DNA of 64,000 nucleotides, taken from positions 186,001-250,000 of the forward strand of contig BROG01000515.1 of NCBI GenBank assembly GCA_030159075.1, in the 5' to 3' direction. The position numbers and the translations under genes are program-made. The stretch is from Atrina japonica (lineage: Eukaryota; Mollusca; Bivalvia; Pterioida; Pinnidae). A model generated the notes under the pieces. The model ran no database searches, was not told the DNA's origin, and saw only the letters and a program-made list of their open reading frames with translations. Positions 12,001 to 22,158 of this stretch are shown here, piece by piece. Position 1 is the stretch's first letter. Each line of letters begins with the position of its first letter.

Positions 12001-14365
12001 AAACTATAATATAAAAATTATAATCAAATCTTGCTTTTTTGAACTTTTTCTCGTCTGATTCGAAGATAAACGAGAGGTTGACATTAGTTTCGTCTTAAGA
12101 AGCCAATATGAATACTTGATTTGAAGACTATCAATGCAAATATATTTTGCAGTGACCACGCCTTTACCCACTATAACCACACCTACTGTCGAGTGTAAGT
12201 ATTTACAGCCGTGCGTGTTATATCATGACTGTTATGTTTAAGTATCGTACAGCCGTTACTGATTATAACGTAACTGTCGAGTGTAAGTATCTCACAGCCG
12301 TAACTGATTATAACATAACTGTCGAGTGTAAGTATCATTACAGCCGTACGTAGTTATAACTGTCGAGTGTAAGTATCTTACAGCCGTACGTGATTACATG
12401 ATAACTATCGAGTGTAAGTATATCACCGCCGTACGTGGTTTCATCTGTTGAGTGTAAGTATCTTACAGGAGATAACATAAATGTCGAGTGTAAGTATTTC
12501 TCACAGCCGCAGTACGTGATTGTAACATAACTCTCGAGTGTAAGAATCTTGCAACCGTTCGTTGTTATAATTGTCGAGTGTAAGTATTTTAGAGCTGCAC
12601 ATGGTTATCCTAACATAAGTGCCGAGCGTAAGTATCTTACAGCTGTACGTGATTATAACATAAGTGTCAAGTACAAGTATCTCGCCGCCGTACGTTATTA
12701 TCCTAATATAAGTGCCGAGCGTAAGTATCTTACAAAACGGATCGCATGCACAGTTTCGTGCATTACTGTACGTACCATATGTAATTTTCTGTTATTGTAA
12801 AAGTTAATACTCACCCCCCCTTTCAAAAATTCCTGGATCCGCCCCTGATCGTCTGATTCGAAGATAAACGAGAGGTTGACATTAGTTTCGTCTTAAGAAG
12901 CCAATATGAATACTTGATTTGAAGACTATCAATGCAAATATATTTTGCAGTGACCACGCCTTTACCCACTATAACCACACCTACTGTCGAGTGTAAGTAT
13001 TTACAGCCGTGCGTGTTATATCATGACTGTTATGTTTAAGTATACAGCCGTTACTGATTATAACGTAACTGTCGAGTGTAAGTATCTCACAGCGTAACTG
13101 ATTATAACATAAACTGTCGAGTGTAAGTATCATTACAGCCGTACGTAGTTATAACTGTCGAGTGTAAGTATCTTACAGCCGTACGTGATTACATGATAAC
13201 TATCGAGTGTAAGTATATCACCGCCGTACGTGGTTTCATCTGTTGAGTGTAAGTATCTTACAGCCGTATGAGATTATAACATAAATGTCGAGTGTAAGTA
13301 TTTCTCACAGCCGCAGTACGTGATTGTAACATAACTCTCGAGTGTAAGAATCTTGCAACCGTTCGTTGTTATAATTGTCGAGTGTAAGTATTTTAGAGCT
13401 GCACATGGTTATCCTAACATAAGTGCCGAGCGTAAGTATCTTACAGCTGTACGTGATTATAACATAAGTGTCAAGTACAAGTATCTCGCCGCCGTACGTT
13501 ATTATCCTAATATAAGTGCCGAGCGTAAGTATCTTACAGCCGTACGTGATTATAACATAAGTGTCAAGTACAAGTATCTCGCCGCCGTACGTTATTATCC
13601 TAATATAAGTGCCGAGCGTAAGTATCTTACAGTCGTACGTGTTTATAACATAAGTGCCGAGCGTAAGTATCTTAAAGCCGTACGTGATTATAACATAACT
13701 GTCGAGTGTAAGTGTATCACAGCCGTACATGATTATCCTTACATAATTGTATCTGATTTAGTTTTCATTGCCTATGTTTATATCACTGTCCACCATATCC
13801 TTTATCTGTTGTGACTGTGAATTACAAAAAGATATAATTTTACGCAAAGAGTTCACCAGAATTAGGTGTCACAAAGAGTGTGTTAGAAAATAAAGATATT
13901 GAAATAGATTTGTTCATGAAATATAATTCGTGTTTAGGAATATAACGTGATGTCAGTTCAATCATTAAAGACGATCTTTCTCACAGTCGGTACAAAGTTG
14001 TCAGTTTTCACAATTTTCAAATCATTGTCGATAAATGTCATAACAATTCAGTGACGGAATATAATAACTTTTATTTACGCCGAACAAAGATAAATGCAAT
14101 GTCATCCTTTTGCAAACAAAATATGCATTGATAATATATTAACTGATAATAATAGCATTGATAAATTCTAAACAAAACAGTAGCATATCATACACATATT
14201 TCTGGATTTCCATAGGTTCTTGTTTGTCCACGGTCACCAGATTTGTATATGTGTCCTGGACATCCTGAAGATTTATACTGTGATATCTGAGATTTTGATA
14301 TTAAACATTTCTTATCTTTTTCAGCTGTGGAGATTCCATCTAACAACAATATCGTCATCGGGTAA
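9041..14365 (+). CDS. Secreted C-type lectin gene (spliced)
   Basis: Exons: 9041-9083, 9477-9755, 10556-10774, 11602-11640, 12153-12194 (near-identical copy 12951-12992) and 14325-14365. Every intron is GT-AG and in phase 1. The product is 220 aa, or 234 with both copies of exon 5. Residues 1-14 form a signal peptide (MLAVLVVLVLISFT). Residues 22-178 form a C-type lectin domain with CYEF at 39, a WIGL motif at 91-94, a QPD motif at 120-122 where the sugar-specificity tripeptide belongs, WHD at 159-161 in place of the usual WND, and conserved cysteines at 57, 148, 164 and 178. A Thr/Pro-rich tail (181-207) resembles a short mucin stalk. By family knowledge this would be a secreted calcium-dependent sugar-binding protein, and QPD usually favours galactose. 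There is no transmembrane segment. The start is the first ATG before a clear signal peptide. Introns hold a hAT-like element and splice-site-bearing minisatellites. Confidence 0.85.
9477..9755 (+). CDS. Lectin exon 2: first half of the lectin domain
   Basis: The acceptor is a T-rich tract ending ttttttcag at 9476, and the donor gtgaac begins at 9756. It encodes residues 15-107: the N-terminal cysteine pair, the CYEF strand, the AxxAC helix and the WIGLSDETTEG signature followed by FRWVTG. Reading on past the donor gives a stop after about 15 codons, which supports the splice. Confidence 0.85.
10011..10107. repeat. Long near-perfect hairpin in lectin intron 2
   Basis: The arm 'aagaacaaggtcacacatat' continues to 10,055 and is answered after a 7-bp spacer by its exact reverse complement from 10,063. 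Outer segments also pair (acaaggtcaa with ttgacctt-). Each arm carries two AAGGTCA words, the half-site bound by ERR/FTZ-F1-type nuclear receptors. It could be a tiny foldback element or a regulatory or structural RNA element. Confidence 0.75.
10556..10774 (+). CDS. Lectin exon 3: second half of the lectin domain
   Basis: The acceptor is ttttttcag at 10555 and the donor gtaagt starts at 10775. It encodes residues 108-180: TGEPNGYTFW, then GQPD at the sugar-site position, an unusually basic loop (RRRR at 126-129), EDC at 146-148, GKWHD and the final YVCEF. The loop between QPD and EDC is longer than usual in compact lectin domains. Confidence 0.85.
11021..11494. mobile_element. hAT-like non-autonomous element in lectin intron 3
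   Basis: Left end 'ggcggattcaagggggg' and right end 'cctggatccgcccctg' are inverted matches of the widespread CAGGGGCGGATCCAGG terminus, which I associate with hAT-type MITEs. The interior also has C-rich and G-rich subterminal tracts. The right 117 bp is repeated at 12,732-12,848. Confidence 0.65.
11602..11640 (+). CDS. Lectin exon 4: Thr-rich tail
   Basis: The 39-nt exon follows acceptor atttacag and precedes donor gtaagt. It encodes AMSPVPTTTTTTT in phase 1, a probable O-glycosylated spacer after the lectin domain. Exon size and phase match exon 5, which suggests they arose by exon duplication. Confidence 0.7.
12153..12194 (+). CDS. Lectin exon 5, copy a: Thr/Pro tail
   Basis: The 42-nt exon lies between acceptor tattttgcag and donor gtaagt and encodes MTTPLPTITTPTVE in the lectin phase. 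It is followed immediately by the 45-bp array, whose units repeat its 3' edge GTCGAGT|gtaagtat. Confidence 0.65.
12188..12734 (+). repeat. 45-bp minisatellite carrying donor and acceptor sites, array a
   Basis: The consensus unit is 'gtcgagtgtaagtatcttac' then 'agccgtacgtgattataacataact', with about 12 copies. Each unit repeats the exon 5 donor (GAGT|gtaagtat) followed 15 nt later by an acceptor-like cttacag|CC. The 30 nt between one acceptor and the next donor keep the gene's phase 1 and are open in most units. The array ends abruptly at the hAT-like fragment. Confidence 0.85.
12732..12848. mobile_element. Truncated right end of the hAT-like element
   Basis: This is a near-exact copy of 11,377-11,494, ending in the same ggatccgcccctg terminus, and it sits at the junction between the two copies of the exon 5 duplication. 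Confidence 0.8.
12951..12992 (+). CDS. Lectin exon 5, copy b
   Basis: This is identical to exon 5 copy a, with the same acceptor and donor. Because the exon is 42 nt and phase 1 on both sides, either copy, or both, can be spliced in without breaking the frame. That would lengthen the Thr/Pro tail by 14 residues. Confidence 0.55.
12986..13735 (+). repeat. 45-bp splice-site minisatellite, array b
   Basis: It has the same unit as array a, in about 16 copies. From 13,353 the units are read through without stops for 153 codons, giving a repeating 15-residue peptide of the type VRDYNITVECKYLTA in the lectin's own frame. Individual donors and acceptors vary (for example gagcgtaagt, aagtacaagt, cgccgcc), so some units should be poorer splice sites. 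Confidence 0.85.
14216..14303 (+). mobile_element. Retroelement-tail fragment next to the last lectin exon
   Basis: The phrases 'cttgtttgtccacgg' and 'gtgtcctggacatcctgaag' match the dispersed 3' tail at 3,420-3,500 and 45,660-45,730. It ends about 20 bp before the acceptor of the final lectin exon, so it may supply part of the intron's 3' end. Confidence 0.55.
14325..14365 (+). CDS. Lectin last exon and stop codon
   Basis: After acceptor ctttttcag, the 41-nt coding piece completes a TCT codon with exon 5's last base and reads SVEIPSNNNIVIG then TAA. An AATAAA at about 14,410 is a candidate poly(A) signal. The assignment rests on phase, acceptor quality and the signal downstream; the short tail itself has no recognisable family. 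Confidence 0.55.
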
Positions 14366-14369
14366 TGAT

Positions 14370-15599
14370 GAACTTGAAACCAATGCTATAATTTATACCA
14401 ACAGAATGCAAATAAATGTCCATGTTTACAGCTTTGTCTATTTTGTCTTTCAATGGACCTTGAGATATTAACTAGAATAATTCGTGGTGATGTGTGTAGT
14501 GTTTTGGCTAATAATCACCATGCAAGCACGAGCTGTGTATTCGACTAAACTTAAGTTGTAGTTACAGCTATTCTACAGTCAAATAATCAGCGTTGAGCCG
14601 TGAGGCACGTTAACATAGAAGGGATACCTCACTTAAAATCATCATAAAACCGAACAAAAGGGAAATGTCAAACTTCTACAAAATACCCCTGCAAGTTACT
14701 GTAACTGTGTGTGTTGTCTCATCGTAAAGATAATGTGTTTGTTATCGAAATGTCGTACAGTATAGAACAAAGAATAAAAGATGACAGTTTGATCAATGTA
14801 GTATATATTTTTTAATTACATTTATTTAAAACACTGTGATACTATTGTTTTTGTAAGATGCGTTAAATGTTATATTCATTTCGTGAACAATAATACGAGT
14901 TATCTTTCCTTGTTTAGCCATACATGTATATGTACTAATCTTGTTACGGTAACACCTTACCTGTCGACTGAAACACAGGTACAGCAAACAATAAAACTAT
15001 GAAATATAAGACATCATGGGTTAAAAAAGATATAAAAATGTTTAATGTAAAAGACTGGATTAGCACTAACAAATCATTTTGTTTGCTTGCTTAAATTTCG
15101 CTAGATTTCATCGTTTATACTGTAATTTTTAGTTCAGGCCCAAACTTATTTTTCTCATTCTTAAAATATATAAGTCTAAAACATAAGATCAAGACACTAA
15201 TACTTTAACAATGCTGCCCACACTTAGTAAAATATTAGCACAAAATATTACTAGTTAAACCAACACTACCTGTTTTTATCAAAATTGAATTAAAAGGCAT
15301 TACTAGTTTAATTAATTCCTCATGCACTCAAAGTGCACGTCATCACACGTTTAATTAATGCAAGTATGTTACACCAATATGCAAATGATAATAAATAATT
15401 TACAAATGAAGTGAACAAAAGACCAATGATGATGTAGTCACTGGGTTATTTACGTCTGTAACACACCTTTGCCATGAAAACAATGCTTCCTGGACGATAA
15501 ATTACATTATTAACATATTGCGTATATATTGTGTAATCTAAGGTGATGATAAATAAAAGTGATGATGGAAACTCCAAGTCCATTACAATATGACAAATT
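14370..15599. other. Intergenic, no feature seen
   Basis: AT-rich sequence downstream of the lectin gene. I see only another AATAAA word near 14,774 and short simple runs. Confidence 0.4.
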
Positions 15600-15770
15600 A
15601 TATATACAACTAGTCTCTTTATGAAGAATAATTGCGAATCCCAAACGGGATAGTACCAGGTGTCTGGAAGGAGTCAGCGTCCCCTGCCAGCATGCCACGT
15701 ACACCCGTCGCAAATATTGTAAACCGCTCGAGGTCGGTGAAATGGCCAAGCTCGGTGAAAAGGTAGATCT
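15600..15770 (-). mobile_element. Retroelement-tail fragment, second copy
   Basis: It shares 'accaggtgtctggaaggagt' and 'gaggtcggtgaaatggccaa' with the block at 4,215-4,375. It is diverged and non-coding. Confidence 0.5.
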
Positions 15771-16450
15771 TACAACGATCTCAACACTACAAGTTTACTG
15801 TATAAACACTACTGTACTGTGTACTGTGTTATCTGCAGTGATGTTAACTACAAGTTTTGGCATTTTACACTGAATGACGTCATACATTAATGAGGTTACC
15901 AATACACACAAGGAAATGGATCATACATAGAAACTGATACATACTAGGTTTATTACAGTATAAAGTTATAATGTGTGGGAAGGTTATCTGTTAGATAAAC
16001 GAATTATCGGTATGTTAAGCAAATGCTGGTGACAACGTTATCACAATTAAAGGTTTGCACTGAACTGACCTATCTCAAAATGTCTGACATGTGGCTCTCC
16101 ATTGGCTTTTTGACGTAATTGGATTGTGAAGTCGTAATTAAATTAAAGGTTTACGAGCCATTCAATTGTGACGTCATAATGAATAAGTTTGCCAAAAGGA
16201 GCCGTGTCGTGCATTTGTTGATTGGTCAACTATGCCTTTTATTATAATTATATATCTATCATTGACAAAAGTATATATAGATATTACTCGTAGTTTTATT
16301 CATCCATCTACGTAATTAATTATTTTAAGATAAAATTTTAGGTAAAATGTGACTTACATAGCATAATGACCTATTAAATAGCAAATCATAGAGGGCGAGT
16401 CTAAATAACATGCCCGAGAGTGGAAAAATTACACATAATATTTTACGATA

Positions 16451-16705
16451 TCAGAGCCCGAAATTTACTCAATACTCAAGCTCATCTTTCTTTTATTATT
16501 TTGACTATATAATCGGTGTACATCTTTATAAATCTAATAATTCTGAAGTTTCCTTCAAATGAGTATTAATTTTGACCATTATTTGCAATTGTATGCCAAC
16601 AATATGTCCAGTTACAGAATGAAGTTCACTTGATTTTACCTTAAAATCATGAAAAGTTAGTTGAGCTTGAGTACTGAGTAAATTTGGTGACTTGAGGCCC
16701 AGAAT
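16451..16705. mobile_element. ~250-bp foldback element (MITE-like)
   Basis: Left arm 'cccgaaatttactcaatact' and 'caagctca' is answered by right arm 'ttgagcttgagtactgagta' and 'aatttggtg...cccag' in reverse complement. The centre is AT-rich and non-coding. Confidence 0.65.
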
Positions 16706-17209
16706 CTGTAATCACTATATATATAATTAAAAGTCTTATTGGAATAATTATAACAATATTCAGAAGAAGTGTAATCATACATATAGGGGCAATATTTAAG
16801 ATAAGAAAATCACATCTGCGTTGTAGACAAACGTATCGTGCACGCTATTGTCTTGCAGATTTCGGCATATCTGCGGAATATTATGTTACAAGTCTCGCGT
16901 GTTTTAACTATTTTCATTTTCGCTATTTTGCCACCACTAGGTGACGCTAATTGTAAGTTTCCTGTATGATAGGTGTCCAGTGAAACAAGACCCATATACA
17001 TATCGAAATACACACGAGAAAATTGAAACTTCTACAATGTTCTTTCAAAAAGTCAAGCTCAAATACCTCGCAATCCTTTCTTAAAATCTCAGTATATTAC
17101 ACACACCAGTCACGTGAACGGCTTTCCGTACATAATATTGATGGCGATCAATACTGAAAATTATTACGAAAAAACATCGACTCTTTATGATATAAACATA
17201 ATACCAAAG

Positions 17210-17310
17210 TTACAATGCTCAAGACGATCGTTTCTATCAATTAGACTTCATCAGTTGAGCTCCAATTTTAAACAGATTTTCTAAAGAGAAAGTGGTATCA
17301 GATAAGGCCA
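17210..17310. repeat. Dispersed ~110-bp repeat
   Basis: It contains 'caagacgatcgtttctatca', 'catcagttgagct' and 'ctaaagagaaagtggta', shared with 42,905-43,020 and more distantly with 4,075-4,170. Confidence 0.6.
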
Positions 17311-17430
17311 AATAATAAATCTAAATGTATAGGAAAATCCGTCAAAGAGTAATCATTGTATAAAGATAGCTATCTTAGCTTTGGAAGAATTTAGAATTTT
17401 AAATAGTGCTATCAGTGACAAATATGACTT

Positions 17431-17964
17431 AAGTATAAGATTATCAGCTGGTACCTAAATACCAGGTTTATATATGTTTATCTTTAGTATAAGATTATCA
17501 GCTGGTACCTAAATACCAGGTTTATATATATATTTATCTTTGGTATAAGATTATCAGCTGGTACTAAATACCAGGTTCATATATGTTTATCTTTAGTATA
17601 AGATTATCAGCTGGTACCCAAATACCAGGTTTATATATATATATATATTTATCTTTGGTATAAGATTATCAGCTGGTACTAAATACCAGGTTCATATGTG
17701 TTTATCTTTAGTATAAGATTATCAGCTGGTACCCAAATACCAAGTTTATATATATATATATATCTTACCCAAATACCAGGTATATATGATTTATCAGCTG
17801 GTACCTGGGGTACCCAAATACCAGGTTTATATATATATATATCTTTGGTATAAGATTATCAGCTGGTACCCAAATACCAGGTTTATATATATATATATAT
17901 CTTTGGTATAAGATTATCAGCTGGTACCGAAATACCAGGTTCATATATATATATATAGTTATCT
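17431..17964. repeat. 54-64-bp minisatellite, ~9 copies
   Basis: The core 'agattatcagctggtaccta' plus 'aataccaggtt' is followed by an (AT)n tract of variable length, which explains the changing period. The inner GGTACC/TAAATACC words form small palindromes. Confidence 0.85.
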
Positions 17965-18589
17965 TATGTTTTAATCTTTCAATATTTATCAATTTGACTT
18001 AAATTGTTTGTCTTACCTGTGCTTTTGCTAGTATCAACTGATTTCCTGTATCAAAGTTTGCCTATTATTTCGACATTTTCGACTTACGAAACTTTTTCTT
18101 TTAATATTTTACCAGTTTCAACACACAAAACGTTTCTATCCTTTTACCAGCGTCATACAGAAAAGTTGTCAATACTTTCGCCAGTATCATTTCATTCATT
18201 TATGCTTTTGACGTGATTTATATAGGATTGGTGGAGTCGTTTTGTTTGAAGAAAGCGTATTCATCTGCACATCATTACGTAAATGATTTCCGGAATTACA
18301 CGTGCTTTAATTTATCACAGCTCTAAGGTGGTTAATTGATTGTTATACACCTAGAATCTGTATAAAATTAGGATTTGTAAGGCAACAACAACCAACAACC
18401 AGACAAAGCATGGAAACATGCTGACGCATTCCAATTAAAATTGCTGTGTAATTTACTACACATCATGATGATATGAAGTCATGGTGTTGTTGTTAAAAAT
18501 GATAATGTGATCAACTTCCGATGCATGATTTACCTGTATTAATGTGTAAAATGAGTGAAGTTATATCTTTGATAATGTTAAAAAAGTCT
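17965..18589. other. No gene recognised
   Basis: An open frame at 18,004-18,216 has no recognisable domain and weakly repeats 'PVS' words. I see nothing else. Confidence 0.35.
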
Positions 18590-18690
18590 CAGATACCAAA
18601 GTATAAATCTTTAAGATGTCCAAGATATAAGTACAAATCTGTAAGAAAAATGGACAAACACGGACATCTTGAAATCAAGAGGTTGGATCA
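18590..18690 (-). mobile_element. Retroelement-tail fragment, reverse strand
   Basis: 'cagataccaaagtataaatc', 'gacaaacacggacatcttga' and 'aatcaagaggttggatcagg' are the reverse complement of the tail at 3,400-3,500. The end of the tail is intact enough to recognise at once. Confidence 0.65.
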
Positions 18691-19324
18691 GGTGCAATGG
18701 AGGAGTAACGTTTGAACTAACAAGAAAAAGGCGCCGAGTTCGAAATCAGTTTTATTGTGCATTCTGGATTAGACTACGGGACTTCAGTAAGTAAAGTGAC
18801 AAACCAGCTCATTAAATAATCTTAGGTTCCAACTTGACTCTTTCCCGCACTCACTAGAGGTGAAATATTTCTGTTTTAAAGAACAATGATCAAACCACGC
18901 CGCCACGGAGAACCTTTATTTGAAATACTTACATGAAGTTTCATCTTGAAGCCTCTACAATTCTGTGAATTATGGATTTGTGATTGATTTTTTTTATTTG
19001 TAGGATAGATATCAATGAAAGTAAAATTTCGTGAATATACTCTAATAATCTATAGAGTTAGTTTACATATAAAATTTCAGAAAATCTACAAAATATTTCA
19101 TGTAACATTTATTACTACTGCACTTCTCTACTTTGACTTTTTTCTAATTAATGCGGGTGTAAATTAAATCTCCATTTGAATAAACCATTGCAATTAATAA
19201 TGCTAAATACACGCTGCATTGTAACATTTCGAATGTTCACTGTGCTACAAATGAGATGGCGACATCTCAGTAATTTTTTCAAATTCAACTTCTGAGCACA
19301 TGCATTATACACATATACACCTGT

Positions 19325-19475
19325 GTTTAAAGACCACCTGATCATAAAGTTTTTTGCTGTCCCCGACAGTACCATTTATATACAAATCAACCTCAATGTA
19401 AAGACCACCTCCCTCTAAAGACCGGTTTTGTTGTGTCTGTAGGAGGGATTTCATATACAAGTTTCACTGTACGTA
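19325..19475. mobile_element. MITE-like repeat of the 'aaagaccacct' family
   Basis: It repeats 'aaagaccacct' at 19,329 and about 19,400 and ends at 'gtttcactgtac'. A better preserved relative is at 61,777-61,992. Confidence 0.45.
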
Positions 19476-20062
19476 CCCCTACTTCCCTCTTTCTATATAC
19501 ATATTCAGTGTAACAATTTAAATGAAAATAGCCTCATGAAGAATATTGTTATTTACATGAAAGTGGTTGACGAACCCAATTTAATTTGATACCCACTAAG
19601 TCATGGAAAATTAACTTTTCAAAATATATGTCCTTTGTCTATCTATGTATTTAGTCATTGTTTCAATTATCGTTATAACACACACGCACACATACCTAGC
19701 TTAATTTGTGATAATTAAAAGTTTATTCGGCGCAAAGGTTGAACTGAAAATATCTTTTGAAATGGGCATATGCCACAAACAGGTATATTTGTGAAAGTTT
19801 AAAGTCAAAAGCAAATTGTCACATCCTGAATTTGATATCACCAGTGCAGATGATGCATCAAATTCGCCATCCTTTTATAATGTCATTGTGGTTTCTAGAT
19901 CACACATGGACATACATAAAATACATATCATCCATTAATGGCATTAAATTGTCATTTTCGTCTCAAAAAATGCCAAACATCTCGTCATTTAACAGAGTTA
20001 CTAATAAGAGAAGTTTATCAGAGAAAGGAATAACTTGTAGTCACAGTTTTCTGATGACTTTG

Positions 20063-20302
20063 AATTGGAGGAGTGGTACAAAGTCACAGATGTGCTGATA
20101 AATGACAGAGGAGTGGTACAAAGTCACAGATGTGCTGATAAATGACAGAGGAGTGGTACAAAGTCACAGATGTGCTGATAAATGACAGAGGAGTGGTACA
20201 AAGTCACAGATATGCTGATAAATGACAGAGGAGTGGTACAAAGTCACAGATGTCCTGATAAATGACAGAGGAGTGGTACAAAGTCACAGATGTCCTGATA
20301 AA
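20063..20302. repeat. 40-bp minisatellite, 6 copies
   Basis: 'gaggagtggtacaaagtcac' followed by 'agatgtgctgataaatgaca' repeats with almost no variation, so the expansion is recent. Confidence 0.95.
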
Positions 20303-20348
20303 TGTATTTTCATGAGTCAATGCTAAATTAGGAAGTAAGCGATTTAAA

Positions 20349-20443
20349 GCACACACACACACGCACGCACACACACACACGCACACACACACACACGCAC
20401 ACACACACGCACACACACACGCACACACACACACACGCACACT
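20349..20443. repeat. (CA)n tract with regular CG interruptions
   Basis: CA dinucleotides are interrupted by CG about every 8-14 bases across the tract. Reverse-strand translation gives only alternating Val and Cys. Confidence 0.95.
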
Positions 20444-20604
20444 TAACACAGTTACTGTGTAGTTTGACAAACTTTTATATTACATTTAGGACATTGATTA
20501 ATAATTGATTGATTGGTAATAAGTCATGTTAATTATTCATGAAATAGATATTGGTAATTGTTATAGAAGCAATAAACTAATAAGAGTACGGAAATATATG
20601 GAGC

Positions 20605-22158
20605 TAGGATAATTTTTTTATTTCTCGTTTTGCCAACTTTAAAGTTGGCTTTTCCTACATTTTTCTTGGAATTTTCAATTGTTTTTAGTTTACCAGCTTT
20701 AAAGTTGGCTTTCCCCCAGCTTTTGCCTAGGAATTTCCAACTTTATGTCTCCTTTTGCCAACTTTAAAGTTGTTTTTTCCAACTTTTTACTTGGATTTTC
20801 CAACTTTTTCTTGGCTTTTCCAACTTTGTACCAATTTAATGTTAGGCATTCCTATCAAAATAAATATGTATCTGTACGCATTAAAGAAACAATAGAGCAT
20901 TCAGTTTATGTCTGTTGATTAGTTTGACAATGGAATAGTTTTGAAGAATAAAGATGCCACACAATGGAATAGTTTTGAAGAATAAAGATGCCACACAATG
21001 GAATAGTTTTGAAGAATAAAGATGCCACACAATGGAATAGTTTTGAAGAATAAAGATGCCACACAATGGAATAGTTTTGAAGAATAAAGATGCCACACAA
21101 TGGAATAGTTTTGAAGAATAAAGATGCCACACAATGGAATAGTTTTGAAGAATAAATATGCCACAATTTAGTGTCTGCAAGTCAAAAATAAACTTTTTAT
21201 GCCTTGTAGAATAATAATAAAAAGATTCCGGGGGAGAATACTCCCTAACATTCATTTCATGTGCATTATGTTTGCTGTGATAATTTTCTTTTGAGATGTA
21301 TCATCAGTGTGACGCATTAGCAGTTGGAGACTTTTCTGGGTGCTGATAAAACCACTAAAAGATACGTGTTAATTAATCTAATGCGCAGTAACCAAATTTT
21401 GAGTCAGTATACATTTATGTTAATGTTTTGAACATGTCTAGATCTGCCACTACGTTATACTACAATCTTGATCACAAAGGTAAAAAAAAATTGAAAAAAA
21501 ATCTGTCCTTAAATATTAAAAATAAATATTCTGTTTTGTGACGTACTGAAAATAAATAATCTGAGTTGACATAATTTGCAATGCTGTCCCAAAAAGTCGT
21601 CCCCTGAAGTTATATAAGGCTTTGAGCAATATACAATTTAAGAATAATATCGAAAAGAAACTTAAAATACATCCATATAAAATATATGCACAATTTTTGG
21701 TAATATGAGTCACTCTCAGGGTAGTTTCGATGTAGATGTTTCATCATTTTTCTTTTAACTCCACTATTTTAGCAAAGAATTGCCTGATTGCTAATAAGTA
21801 ATTGTACCGTTTCGTGATATTTTACACGGTATCTTAAAATTGAAAACTGCGTTATGGATATTCAAATTTATTCAATACACACTGTCCGAGTGCCTCTCTA
21901 TAAAAGTAGGCCATATCTATAATCTTGACCAATTCAGAAAAAATGGAAAAGCAAAGAAAAAAGTTGAAAATTCCAAGAAAAAAGTTGGAAAAGCCAACTT
22001 TAAAATTGGCAAAACGAGAAAAAATGGAAATCCCAAGAAAACAATTTTGAAATTCCAAGAAAAAAGTTGGGAAAACGAGAAAAAGTTGGATAAGCCAAGA
22101 AAAGTTGAAAAAGCCAACTTAAAAGTTGGCAAAGCAAGAAATAAGAAAAATTAAGATA
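20605..22158. mobile_element. Foldback element with ~220-bp inverted ends
   Basis: The left arm (20,605-20,830) repeats 'gccaactttaaagttggctt' words between T-rich tracts. The right arm (21,925-22,158) carries the complementary 'gccaactttaaaattggcaa' and 'gccaacttaaaagttggcaa' words. Each arm is itself built of short palindromes. The interior has no transposase-like frame, only the 35-bp array at 20,928-21,164. I infer a foldback-type non-autonomous transposon. Confidence 0.6.
20928..21164. repeat. 35-bp minisatellite, ~7 copies
   Basis: 'caatggaatagttttgaaga' followed by 'ataaagatgccacac' repeats nearly perfectly. All three reverse frames stay open because none of the frames meets a stop in the unit. 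Confidence 0.95.

Larger units (their letters stand above)
12050..13560. repeat. ~800-bp tandem duplication containing exon 5
   Basis: The block 12,050-12,734 (intron end, exon 5, start of the 45-bp array) is repeated almost exactly from 12,849. The two copies are joined by a 117-bp piece of the hAT-like element's right end. Differences are small indels. Exon 5 with its splice sites is preserved in both copies. Confidence 0.85.

Noticed and set aside
13353..13814. A separate 153-residue gene starting at a Met within the lectin array
   Set aside because: It has no own start context and is in the lectin's frame; it is better explained as read-through of the 45-bp array.
20204..20470. Cys-Val-rich reverse-strand frame
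   Set aside because: It is a translation of a CA/CG tract, not a cysteine-rich peptide gene.
20881..21255. Repeat protein frame FILQNYSIVWHLYSSKLFHC
   Set aside because: It follows from a stop-free 35-bp unit; all three reverse frames are open, as expected by unit composition.
21840..22154. Lysine-rich frame resembling a histone-like tail
   Set aside because: It is the right arm of the foldback element, made of A-rich tracts.
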